DNA of 24,803 bases. Source: Euryarchaeota archaeon UBA169. GTDB lineage: Archaea; Thermoplasmatota; Poseidoniia; MGIII; CG-Epi1. Under the pieces are notes generated by a model, which ran no database searches, was not told the origin of the DNA, and worked only from the letters and a program-made list of their open reading frames with translations. The DNA is taken from NCBI GenBank assembly GCA_002497685.1, contig DAEH01000021.1:1-24803 (forward strand), in the 5' to 3' direction. Shown in pieces: positions 15,222 to 22,640 of the stretch (positions are counted from its first letter, which is position 1; each line of letters opens with the position of its first letter). Position numbers and translations under genes: made by a program.

Positions 15222-17882
15222 TTAGTTTCTAGAAGGTTCAGGAGCATCGGGATTTATATCTAAACTATTCAAAGCTTTTTTAGCTTTATTTTCAGACATT
15301 TTACCTTCTCTCAATAGAGAGCTTATTGCGGCGGCAGCAATGTATTGGTCATTAATTTCAAAATACTTTCTCAGATTTTCTCTAGTATCACTTCTCCCGA
15401 AGCCATCAGTTCCTAGAGTGGTGTAATTTCCAGGAATCCAAGTTCTAATCATATCTGGTATTGCTTTCATGTGGTCCGTAGCTGCAACGGTTGTAAGGTC
15501 TTTGTTTTTCATAATTTTGCTGATGTATGGGACTTTAGCTTTTTTCAAAGGATTCAGATTATTCCATCTCTCACATTCTATAGCTTCTCTTCTCAAACCA
15601 CCAAAGCTTGTTGCACTCCAAATCTCACATTTTATTCCAAAATTATTCAATATTTTTTCAGCCTTTAAAATTTGCTGCATGATGGGGCCACTTCCGATCA
15701 ATCGAACTTGAGCTTTCGTTGAACTTTTAAATTTATAAATTCCTTTTAGCACTCCTTCTTCACAATTTTTTGGCATTGAGGGCATAGAGTAATTTTCATT
15801 GTATAATGTAAGATAGTAAAAGATATCTTCATTATTATCATACATTCTTCTTAGCCCTTCTTTTATTATGATTCCAATTTCATAGGCAAAAGCGGCATCA
15901 TATGACAAACAATTAGGGACTGTAGTGGATGTCAAAAGGCTGTGTCCATCTTGATGTTGTAGACCTTCACCATTAAGTGTCGTTCTTCCAGCAGTTGCAC
16001 CTAACAAGAAGCCTTTTGTCCTTGAGTCCGCAGCACACCATATTTGATCACCTACTCTTTGAAATCCGAACATTGAATAATAGATATAAAACGGAATTGT
16101 TGGTTTTCCTACAGTTGAATAGGCCATACCTGCTGCAGTAAAGCTACTCATTGCTCCAGCTTCAGATATGCCTTCTTCTAGAATCTGGCCGCTTTCAGAT
16201 TCTTTATAACTTAATAATAATTGCGAATCAACAGGCGTATAAATTTGCCCTTGAGCATTATATATTTTGAATTCTGTAAATAGTGCCTCCATTCCAAATG
16301 TTCGAGCTTCATCAGGTACAATAGGAACTACCAAATTTCCTAGTTTGTCATCTTTCATTAGGTTTCTCAATAATCTTACAAAAGCCATTGTGGTTGAAAC
16401 TTCTTGCCCTTTAGGAGTTCCTTTATCAAATTCAGTAAAACATTTATTTTTTGGCATAGTAAATCCACTGTAGGTACTATTTCGTGTTGGAAGATATCCT
16501 CCTAATTTTTGACGCCTATCCTTAAGGTATTTGATTTCCTCACTGTCAGAAGATGGCATGTAGTAAGGCATTTCTTCAAGTTCAGAATCTGTAAAAGGTA
16601 TTTCTAATAAATCTCTAAAGTAACCCCAGTCCGATTTTTCTAAAGATTTTTTCTGATGTGTCATATTTCGAGCCTCAAATCCTTTACCAAGGGCCCATCC
16701 TTTGACTGTTTTAGCCAGAACTACAGACGGTTGTCCTTTGTGCTTTGTAGCTTCGTTATAAGCTGAAAATAATTTTACAGAATCATGACCTCCTCTTCTA
16801 AGTTTAGTTAGTGATTTGTCATCTAAATGTTTCACAAGTTGCTTCAATTCATCTTCAGGTCCAAAAAAGTTTTCGCGAATATAATCGCCTTTGGAAGCAG
16901 CTAGATTCTGATAATCTCCATCTACTGTATTTTCCATTTTACGTAATAGATAGCCCATTTCATCATTTTGTAAAAGTTTATCCCAGTCTCTTCCCCAAAG
17001 GACTTTCAAAACATTCCATCCCGATCCCCTAAAAATCGCTTCAAGTTCTTGAACTATTTTCCCATTTCCTCTAACTGGACCGTCTAAACGCTGAAGATTA
17101 CAATTAATAACAAAAGTTAAATTGTCCAATTTTTCACGGTGTGCTAAATGGAGAGCATGTAATGTTTCAGGTTCATCACATTCACCATCGCCTAGGAAGG
17201 CCCATACACGACTATTGGAAGTGTCTGCAATTCCTCTCTCATGTAAGTAACGAAGAAATCTGGCATGATAAATGGCGTTGGTTGGGCCAAGCCCCATAGA
17301 TACCGTTGGAAATTCCCAGAAATTAGGCATAAGTCTTGGATGTGGGTAACTAGACAATCCCTTTGTGAAAGCTTCTCTTCTGAAATGATCAAGTTGTTTA
17401 CTATCTAGTCTTCCCTCAAGAAAGGCTCTGGAATATATTCCCGGTGAAGAATGTCCTTGGTAATAAATAAAATCTCCAATTCCATTATCTTTACCTTTAA
17501 AGAAATGGTTGAATCCGACTTCATATAAACTAGCTGCAGAGGCGTATGTTGAAATATGGCCGCCTAAACCTGCAAAATTCTTATTTGCTTTGGAAACCAT
17601 CATTGCTGCATTCCACCTAATTATTCTCCTAATCTTTTTTTCGATGACTTCATCACCAGGATATTCGGGTTCAGCTTCAGGAGGTATTGTGTTGATATAA
17701 GGACTATTTGTAAGTAAAGGAATGGATATATTTCTTGTTCTTGCTTCCCTTATTAAAGTTTGTAAAAGATATCTAGCTCTTTCTTCTCCTTTTAAATCAA
17801 TAATGGCTGCAATTGATTCTATCCATTCTTCAGTTTCCTGTGGGTCTCTGTCAGGCAATTGTTGCCGATATCCTTTATCCAT
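15222..17882 (-). CDS. aceE: Pyruvate dehydrogenase E1 component, homodimeric (AceE) type
   Basis: This 886-residue thiamine-diphosphate enzyme matches bacterial AceE over its whole length (E. coli protein 887). It decarboxylates pyruvate and passes the acetyl group to lipoyl-E2. Active-site residues are in place: H109 (GGHIST), H144 (QGHSSPG), thiamine/Mg motif GDGECDE (231) with INCNLQRLDGP, H409 (NMTHQ), the cofactor-activating E570 (GQILEEG) and H643 (LQHQDGHS). The C-terminal GTDGFGRSDTRENLR is diagnostic. Single-chain E1 is a bacterial form; most archaea use ferredoxin-dependent pyruvate oxidoreductase. No E2, E3 or lipoyl ligase gene is in the window. ATG at 17882 has AGAGGA upstream, 16 nt after the DHS-homologue stop. 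Confidence 0.96.
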   Translation of the reverse strand: MDKGYRQQLPDRDPQETEEWIESIAAIIDLKGEERARYLLQTLIREARTRNISIPLLTNSPYINTIPPEAEPEYPGDEVIEKKIRRIIRWNAAMMVSKANKNFAGLGGHISTYASAASLYEVGFNHFFKGKDNGIGDFIYYQGHSSPGIYSRAFLEGRLDSKQLDHFRREAFTKGLSSYPHPRLMPNFWEFPTVSMGLGPTNAIYHARFLRYLHERGIADTSNSRVWAFLGDGECDEPETLHALHLAHREKLDNLTFVINCNLQRLDGPVRGNGKIVQELEAIFRGSGWNVLKVLWGRDWDKLLQNDEMGYLLRKMENTVDGDYQNLAASKGDYIRENFFGPEDELKQLVKHLDDKSLTKLRRGGHDSVKLFSAYNEATKHKGQPSVVLAKTVKGWALGKGFEARNMTHQKKSLEKSDWGYFRDLLEIPFTDSELEEMPYYMPSSDSEEIKYLKDRRQKLGGYLPTRNSTYSGFTMPKNKCFTEFDKGTPKGQEVSTTMAFVRLLRNLMKDDKLGNLVVPIVPDEARTFGMEALFTEFKIYNAQGQIYTPVDSQLLLSYKESESGQILEEGISEAGAMSSFTAAGMAYSTVGKPTIPFYIYYSMFGFQRVGDQIWCAADSRTKGFLLGATAGRTTLNGEGLQHQDGHSLLTSTTVPNCLSYDAAFAYEIGIIIKEGLRRMYDNNEDIFYYLTLYNENYSMPSMPKNCEEGVLKGIYKFKSSTKAQVRLIGSGPIMQQILKAEKILNNFGIKCEIWSATSFGGLRREAIECERWNNLNPLKKAKVPYISKIMKNKDLTTVAATDHMKAIPDMIRTWIPGNYTTLGTDGFGRSDTRENLRKYFEINDQYIAAAAISSLLREGKMSENKAKKALNSLDINPDAPEPSRN

Positions 17883-17898
17883 TATTTTTTCCTCTTAA

Positions 17899-18966
17899 TT
17901 AGTTTGTAGTGATGTGTTTATTTAACTCTTTTTTATTGTTTCGCTCGACGTTATGAATGTAAGACAATAGTAGTGGAAAATAAACCGATGCTTCTCCCCA
18001 AATCATGATTTCTTCCATTTCACGATCATTTTTACCCCAAGATATGGCTTCACTAAGCGTAGAACCCGATAGTCCTCCGTCTCTAGAATCTGCAGTGCTT
18101 ATTTGAATTCCAAATTTATGTTTATTTACATTGTAGCCGAGCATTTCGGCCATAACAACAGAATCCTGCGAATAGTTCTTAGGTACTCCACCACCGATTA
18201 TGACAATTCCAGAATCTCCACAAATATTTTTCATCATTGCAATTTCTCGTAAGTCTTTGATAGAATCAATACAGATGCCTCCGTTAGATTCAGCTTGGTT
18301 CATTGCTAATCCAATACCTATAGAGCAATCATTTATTGCAGGAATAAAAATAGGAACATTCATTTCGTAAGCAGCTAACATAACACTATCACTTGCTCCC
18401 TCAGCATTTGATAACCATTTACCACATTCCAGCATGAATTCTCTGCTAGAATAATTTCCTGAAGACATTTGTTTAGCAATTTTTTGATATGTTAAATCGA
18501 CGTGTTGTAATTCTAATTCATCTAATAGATGGTCGTATATTCTGTCAATTAGTAAGCTTTGTAAGAGACTATCATTTTCAGTACTTTTTTGTGCATAATG
18601 TTTGTAACCTAATGCCTCAAGCATGTCTTGTTCAAATAAAGCTCCGGTACAGACTAGACAATCTACAAGATTTTTCCGAACAGAATCTATAACAAGCTCC
18701 CGGAGGCCGGCACTAAACAGGCTTCCGGCTAGAGACCAAATAATTGTAGTTTCTTCTTCAAGTTCTTTTCTATAAAGCTTAGCACCTTCCCCCAATTTCC
18801 TAGCTTGAAAACTAGTCTTGCTAAATGACTCTATTAATGAGTTCATGTTTCCAATTTCACTGAATTTTATAGGCTCTATTTCATCGGCTAATATTTTATT
18901 TCTTTGAAGTAATTGTTCATGAGTGAAATTATACGTTGGTTTATCAGGGAATGTGACCTTATTCAT
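17899..18966 (-). CDS. Deoxyhypusine synthase family protein (bacterial-like subgroup)
   Basis: A 355-residue NAD-dependent enzyme of the deoxyhypusine synthase family. Classical members move the aminobutyl group of spermidine onto a lysine of aIF5A. The catalytic-lysine motif AISWGK is intact (K312), as are IIGGGVPK (256-263) and the GGLSGSTL loop. However, the HH pair after GGGVPK in classical archaeal and human enzymes (including the substrate-contacting His) is replaced by NY (264-265). The spacing of CTGALFEQDM, DRIYDHLLDE and PKNY resembles the bacterial DHS-like branch, some of which act on polyamines instead of protein. The operon with aIF2 gamma favours an aIF5A role, but this is open. 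Start overlaps the PIN gene by 8 nt. Confidence 0.85.
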   Translation of the reverse strand: MNKVTFPDKPTYNFTHEQLLQRNKILADEIEPIKFSEIGNMNSLIESFSKTSFQARKLGEGAKLYRKELEEETTIIWSLAGSLFSAGLRELVIDSVRKNLVDCLVCTGALFEQDMLEALGYKHYAQKSTENDSLLQSLLIDRIYDHLLDELELQHVDLTYQKIAKQMSSGNYSSREFMLECGKWLSNAEGASDSVMLAAYEMNVPIFIPAINDCSIGIGLAMNQAESNGGICIDSIKDLREIAMMKNICGDSGIVIIGGGVPKNYSQDSVVMAEMLGYNVNKHKFGIQISTADSRDGGLSGSTLSEAISWGKNDREMEEIMIWGEASVYFPLLLSYIHNVERNNKKELNKHITTN

Positions 18967-19324
18967 TGTCTAACTCCGTCATAATTAGTTTATTCTTTTC
19001 TCTTATTCGTAGTGCATTTATTTTTTCTTTTTTTAAGCAATTTAATATTTCTCTATCGTTCGTAGCAATAAGATATCCCTTTTTTGCAGAACTTATTAAT
19101 AAATCATCAGCATATCCTTCTCCTATATCCACACTCTCTATTTTGTTACAAAATGAAAGTGCAGCAAGACTTTGTCTACTATTTAGTTTTTTTAATTCAT
19201 CCAAAACACATGTAGGAATCATAATTTTGTATCCTGGTGCTACAGAAATAATGGCTTCTCTAAAATCAATCCCTCCATTAAATGTCCACAATATAATATT
19301 TGTATCAGGTAATACTATATTCAT
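18959..19324 (-). CDS. PIN-domain nuclease-like protein
   Basis: A 121-residue single PIN domain, a Mg-dependent RNase fold. Acidic residues are present at the expected sites: D7 in PDTNI, E43 in VLDELKKL, D73/D74 in GYADDLLISSA and D90 in ATNDREI. It resembles the Fcf1/VapC9-like archaeal PIN proteins often found beside the aIF2 gamma gene, and not a toxin of a toxin-antitoxin pair: no antitoxin gene is adjacent. The start overlaps the aIF2 gamma stop (ATGA, 19321-19324) and the stop overlaps the DHS-homologue start, so it is coupled on both sides. A role in rRNA or mRNA processing is plausible but inferred from location. Confidence 0.85.
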   Translation of the reverse strand: MNIVLPDTNIILWTFNGGIDFREAIISVAPGYKIMIPTCVLDELKKLNSRQSLAALSFCNKIESVDIGEGYADDLLISSAKKGYLIATNDREILNCLKKEKINALRIREKNKLIMTELDNE

Positions 19325-20541
19325 TCTTCAATAATGCCGTACCCTATAAGGTGCCATTTTCCGTCAGATCTTCGGCTTAGTGCGATTCTCTGGCCAACTG
19401 GCGCACATACAGGTATTGTTAATTTCATGTCAACTATATTATCTTTTACTGTAACTGGAATTCCAACTGTAGTTCTTGTCCCAACTGTAATCATTAGAGG
19501 TTCTTTTGTCTTTAATTCATCCATGTCTTTAACATTTTTAGTCCCTACTACTCTTTCAAGTAAAGTAGTATTCACATTAAATCGTTCCCAGACTGGCGGT
19601 AAAGTTCCGGGTTTACCAATGACATTCCCTAATAATGAATCAGATTTTGTTAAAGATGGGTCGAGACTAGTTCCAATAGCCACTAGACCACCGGGTTTGA
19701 TTTCTTTTCTGGATGTTCCACTATGAAGTGTTGTAACTGTTGTGTTAATTGGTTCTAAACCTTTTTTAGTATTTTTCCCAGGTCGGATTTCAATATCATC
19801 GCCAATATTAATTTTACCTTTTTTGATAGTTCCTCCCAGGATTCCACCTTTTATATTTTTAGGGATAGTGCCAGGTTTGTTTATGTCAAAAGAACGAGCT
19901 ATGTCCATCTGAAAATTATCCTTTGTATCTTTGTTTGGAGTTGGAAATAGATTTTCTATAACTTCAATTAGTAAATCAATATTTTTGTTATGGTGTGCAG
20001 AGACAGGAACAATAGGTGCTTCTTCTAACAATGATCCTTTTAAAAATTCTTTTATTTCATTATAAGATTCTAAAGATCTTTCTTTAGAGCAAATATCAAT
20101 TTTACTCTGAACAACTATAAATTTTTCAAATCCCATTATTTCTAAGGCAGACAAATGTTCACGAGTTTGTGGTTGAGGACATTTTTCATTTGCAGCTATA
20201 ATTAATATTGCAGCATCCATAATTGCAGCTCCGCTGAGCATCACAGCCATTAATGTTTCATGACCTGGAGCGTCCACAAAACTTACAGTTCTTAATCGCT
20301 CATTTTTACTATTTTTATAGTTCTTAAGATTTGGTTCTGAAGTATAAATTACATTCTTTTTATCGGTTACTTTGTAAAACTCAGCATCTGCATATCCTAG
20401 CTTGATGGAGATTCCTCTTTTTAATTCTTCACTGTGTTGGTCAGTCCATTTCCCTGTAAGGGCCTGTGTAAGTGTTGTTTTTCCGTGGTCTACGTGCCCT
20501 ACCATTCCGATATTAATCTCGGACTGGGGGGCTGAACTCAA
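19321..20541 (-). CDS. eif2g: Translation initiation factor aIF2 gamma subunit
   Basis: This 406-residue GTPase delivers initiator Met-tRNA to the small ribosomal subunit as part of the aIF2 heterotrimer. GTPase motifs are GHVDHGKT (15-22), DAPGHE (90-95) and SKID (146-149), where N of NKxD is Ser. Domains II and III follow, with SFDINKPGT, GGILGGTIKKG, VGKPGTLPPVW and GYGIIEE at the end. The zinc-knuckle insertion between switch 1 and DAPG, which normally has four Cys, contains none here (residues 50-90). The start is TTG at 20541 with GAGGAGG (20548-20554) 6 nt upstream, inside the end of rps6e. The next Met is at residue 13, inside the fold. Confidence 0.96.
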   Translation of the reverse strand: MSSAPQSEINIGMVGHVDHGKTTLTQALTGKWTDQHSEELKRGISIKLGYADAEFYKVTDKKNVIYTSEPNLKNYKNSKNERLRTVSFVDAPGHETLMAVMLSGAAIMDAAILIIAANEKCPQPQTREHLSALEIMGFEKFIVVQSKIDICSKERSLESYNEIKEFLKGSLLEEAPIVPVSAHHNKNIDLLIEVIENLFPTPNKDTKDNFQMDIARSFDINKPGTIPKNIKGGILGGTIKKGKINIGDDIEIRPGKNTKKGLEPINTTVTTLHSGTSRKEIKPGGLVAIGTSLDPSLTKSDSLLGNVIGKPGTLPPVWERFNVNTTLLERVVGTKNVKDMDELKTKEPLMITVGTRTTVGIPVTVKDNIVDMKLTIPVCAPVGQRIALSRRSDGKWHLIGYGIIEE

Positions 20542-20542
20542 T

Positions 20543-20932
20543 TTAAGCCTCCTCAGGCTGTAATAACTCCTCTATTGATTTAGGTCCATATTCTATAACT
20601 TTAAGGTTAATTTGTGATACTTCACTGTTCAAACTTCTTCCTCTAATTAATTTTCTTCGTCTTTGACCATGTTTCGCAGGATGGAATCCTACAGATTCTC
20701 TTAACAATATTTTTCTTCGTTGGTTACCATCTATATCTCCTCTTAGTGGAACTCCGGAATTATCAGAGCCTCCTGTAATTTTAAGACGGTATCCTGGTAG
20801 GTCTAAGAAAATTCCATCAATTTCTTCTCCTACAGATTTACCTACAAGCGCATTAGACTTGTCTTCTGCGAGAACTTTTTGATAAGCTTTCTTTTCTTTC
20901 GGGTCGGCTATAACGGTTTTGAATTCTGCCAT
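20543..20932 (-). CDS. rps6e: Ribosomal protein S6e
   Basis: A 129-residue ribosomal protein of the small subunit, the archaeal length without the long eukaryotic C-terminal tail. It opens with EFKTVIADP and carries GLSLPGY-type LDLPGYRLKITGGSDNSG, RGD, and the basic block RRKILLRESVGFHPAKHGQRRRKLIRG that binds rRNA. ATG at 20932 follows GAGGAG (20937-20942) by 4 nt. The stop is 1 nt before the TTG of aIF2 gamma, and the end of the gene supplies that start's Shine-Dalgarno site. The S6e-aIF2 gamma pairing is a known archaeal gene order. Confidence 0.95.
   Translation of the reverse strand: MAEFKTVIADPKEKKAYQKVLAEDKSNALVGKSVGEEIDGIFLDLPGYRLKITGGSDNSGVPLRGDIDGNQRRKILLRESVGFHPAKHGQRRRKLIRGRSLNSEVSQINLKVIEYGPKSIEELLQPEEA
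20548..20554 (-). promoter_or_regulatory. Shine-Dalgarno for the TTG start of aIF2 gamma
   Basis: GAGGAGG on the minus strand lies within the final codons of rps6e and 6 nt before the TTG at 20541. It sets the start, because no ATG lies upstream of the GTPase fold, and it links translation of the two genes. Confidence 0.72.
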
Positions 20933-20964
20933 TTAACTCCTCAGTTAGATTAACGCACAAATGC

Positions 20965-21002
20965 TAATATTTAAAGAATCGTCTGAAAGTAACATTAATA
21001 TA
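20965..21002. promoter_or_regulatory. Divergent promoters of rps6e and DUF373
   Basis: TATTTAAA (20968-20975, minus sense) is about 40 nt upstream of the rps6e ATG, giving a leader of about 14 nt that contains its Shine-Dalgarno site at 20937-20942. ATTAATATA (20994-21002) on the plus strand lies about 26 nt before the ATG at 21024, as expected for a leaderless DUF373 message. The longer reading frame starting at 20961 would run across both boxes. Confidence 0.5.
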
Positions 21003-21023
21003 CTGAGCAATTACATAACCTCT

Positions 21024-22124
21024 ATGAGTTTACTTGTTATTGCCATTGATAGGGACAATGATTTAGGTAGAAAGACAGGTATTCGTAGCCCCGTAATTGG
21101 CCGTGATGCGAACATAAGAGCCAGTTTAGAGTTAGGACTTTCAGACCCTGAAGAGAGTGACACTAATACTATGCTTGCAGCAATAAAAACTTATGATCAA
21201 CTTCTAGAGAAGGGGAAAAAAGTAGAAGTAGTTACAATTTGTGGAGATGTACGAGTGGGAACTAAATCTGACATGAAAATAGCAAATACATTAGATCAAG
21301 TAATTTTAAAAACTGGAGCTAAAAGAGCTATACTTGTCAGCGATGGTGCTGAAGACAGGGAACTCGAGCCAATAATACGTTCAAGATTAAGAATTGATTC
21401 AACCAGAATGGTGGTTGTTCAGCAGTCCAGACCTATTGAAGATACATTATACACAATAATTCATAAAATGGAAGATCCTAAAATCCAGAGGCAATTTATT
21501 CTTCCTATGGCCTTAATTGCTCTGGCTTGGGGTTTAGCGAGTCTATTAGGTTCATCTGAAATTGCATCTGGTGCAATTTGGGTAATACTTGGAGGCTATT
21601 TGCTTGTTAAAGTAGCAGGCTGGGAAGAAGCTATCAAAAAGTTCTACACTGATTTGTTAACAGTTACCAGTGAGAGGGTACCTCTGTATTCTTACGCTTG
21701 GCTTATTGCCGCCTTAATGATGATTGTAGGTCTGACGAGAGGTCTTGACCAGATGCAAGAAGCTGCAAATGTCGGAGGAGGAATTTTGGGAATGGTACTT
21801 GCATTTTTATCATTAGATGGAGTTCTGTCTTTGTTTCTATTTGCTTTGGTTATTATCGAAGTTGCGAGAACAATTGATACTTATTTGCGAGATGGTGTTT
21901 TTAATATTAACATAGTTAGATTCATTTTCACGGTTGCCAGTATGGGCTTAATTTTTGCAGGTATTATTGAGATTGTGGACGATATTTTTGTTAAAGATAA
22001 TTTCAATTCAGAGAATGTAACCTATATTCTTAGTGGTCTGATTCTGCAATTTATAGGCTTGTTGGTACATGACAGTATACGTGGTAGAGTTGATGAGAAT
22101 TTGTCAGTTACTGAAGATACTTAA
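21024..22124 (+). CDS. DUF373 family membrane protein
   Basis: A 366-residue archaeal membrane protein. The cytosolic N-terminal domain (about 1-145) opens with MSLLVIAIDRDNDLGRKTGIRSPVIGR, then LADP-like LGLSDPEESDTNTMLAAI, VVTICGDVRVG and VSDGAEDRELEPII, all typical of DUF373. It is followed by about six hydrophobic segments between residues 160 and 350. The reading frame is open from an ATG at 20961, but I prefer 21024 because the family motif begins right after it and a TATA-like box lies 26 nt upstream. Function is unknown; the Asp-rich N-terminal motifs suggest nucleotide or metal binding. The stop is directly followed by the trm56 ATG. Confidence 0.85.
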   Translation: MSLLVIAIDRDNDLGRKTGIRSPVIGRDANIRASLELGLSDPEESDTNTMLAAIKTYDQLLEKGKKVEVVTICGDVRVGTKSDMKIANTLDQVILKTGAKRAILVSDGAEDRELEPIIRSRLRIDSTRMVVVQQSRPIEDTLYTIIHKMEDPKIQRQFILPMALIALAWGLASLLGSSEIASGAIWVILGGYLLVKVAGWEEAIKKFYTDLLTVTSERVPLYSYAWLIAALMMIVGLTRGLDQMQEAANVGGGILGMVLAFLSLDGVLSLFLFALVIIEVARTIDTYLRDGVFNINIVRFIFTVASMGLIFAGIIEIVDDIFVKDNFNSENVTYILSGLILQFIGLLVHDSIRGRVDENLSVTEDT

Positions 22125-22640
22125 ATGTCATATTGTGAAATATTGAGGTTAGGCCATAGGCCAGAAAGAGACAAGAGAATAACCACACATGTAGCTTTGA
22201 CTGCTAGAGCTTTTGGAGCCTCTAAAATTTATGTTTCTAGCCCAGATAGCAGAGTTGTGAAATCAGTTGAAGATGTAGTATCAAAGTTTGGAGGTAATTT
22301 TTCAATTGTTTCTACTTCTAATCCGAAAAAAATACTCCAATCTTCCAATTTACTTAAGATTCATTTAACTATGTTTGGTTTAGGCATGGATGAAAGGCTA
22401 GACGAAATTCAAAAAGGGGATAAAGATGTGTTGTTTATTGTTGGAGCTGAAAAAGTACCACCATGGGTTTTTGAGTTATCTGATCATAATATATCAATTG
22501 GAAATCAACCACATTCGGAAGTAGCTGCACTCGCTATTGCAATGAATAATTTGTATCCGCAATGTTATAATACAGAATTCTCAGGTAAGCTTTCCGTTAT
22601 TCCTTCTGCAACACATAGAGAAATGAAAGGTTCGATCTAG
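22125..22640 (+). CDS. trm56: tRNA (cytidine-56 2'-O)-methyltransferase, SPOUT family
   Basis: This 171-residue archaeal SPOUT enzyme (aTrm56) 2'-O-methylates C56 in the T loop of tRNAs with S-adenosylmethionine. Diagnostic motifs are ILRLGHRPERDKRITTHVAL (6-25), KIHLTMFG (78-85), FIVGAEKVP (104-112) and the knot motif IGNQPHSEVAALA (125-137). The C-terminus is of normal length. The ATG follows the DUF373 stop with no gap, so the two share a transcript. The last 4 nt overlap the 3' end of the convergent Alba-like gene. The tRNA-Cys gene in this window has a C at the expected T-loop position (TTCGAAT), a suitable target. Confidence 0.93.
   Translation: MSYCEILRLGHRPERDKRITTHVALTARAFGASKIYVSSPDSRVVKSVEDVVSKFGGNFSIVSTSNPKKILQSSNLLKIHLTMFGLGMDERLDEIQKGDKDVLFIVGAEKVPPWVFELSDHNISIGNQPHSEVAALAIAMNNLYPQCYNTEFSGKLSVIPSATHREMKGSI

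Noticed and set aside
18959..19324. PIN-domain gene as the toxin of a VapBC toxin-antitoxin pair
   Set aside because: No small antitoxin gene lies next to it. It is coupled by overlaps to aIF2 gamma and the DHS homologue, a housekeeping arrangement.
20961..21023. Extended N-terminus of the DUF373 protein from the ATG at 20961
   Set aside because: The extra 21 residues precede the family's conserved first strand and overlap two TATA-like boxes, so I chose the ATG at 21024.
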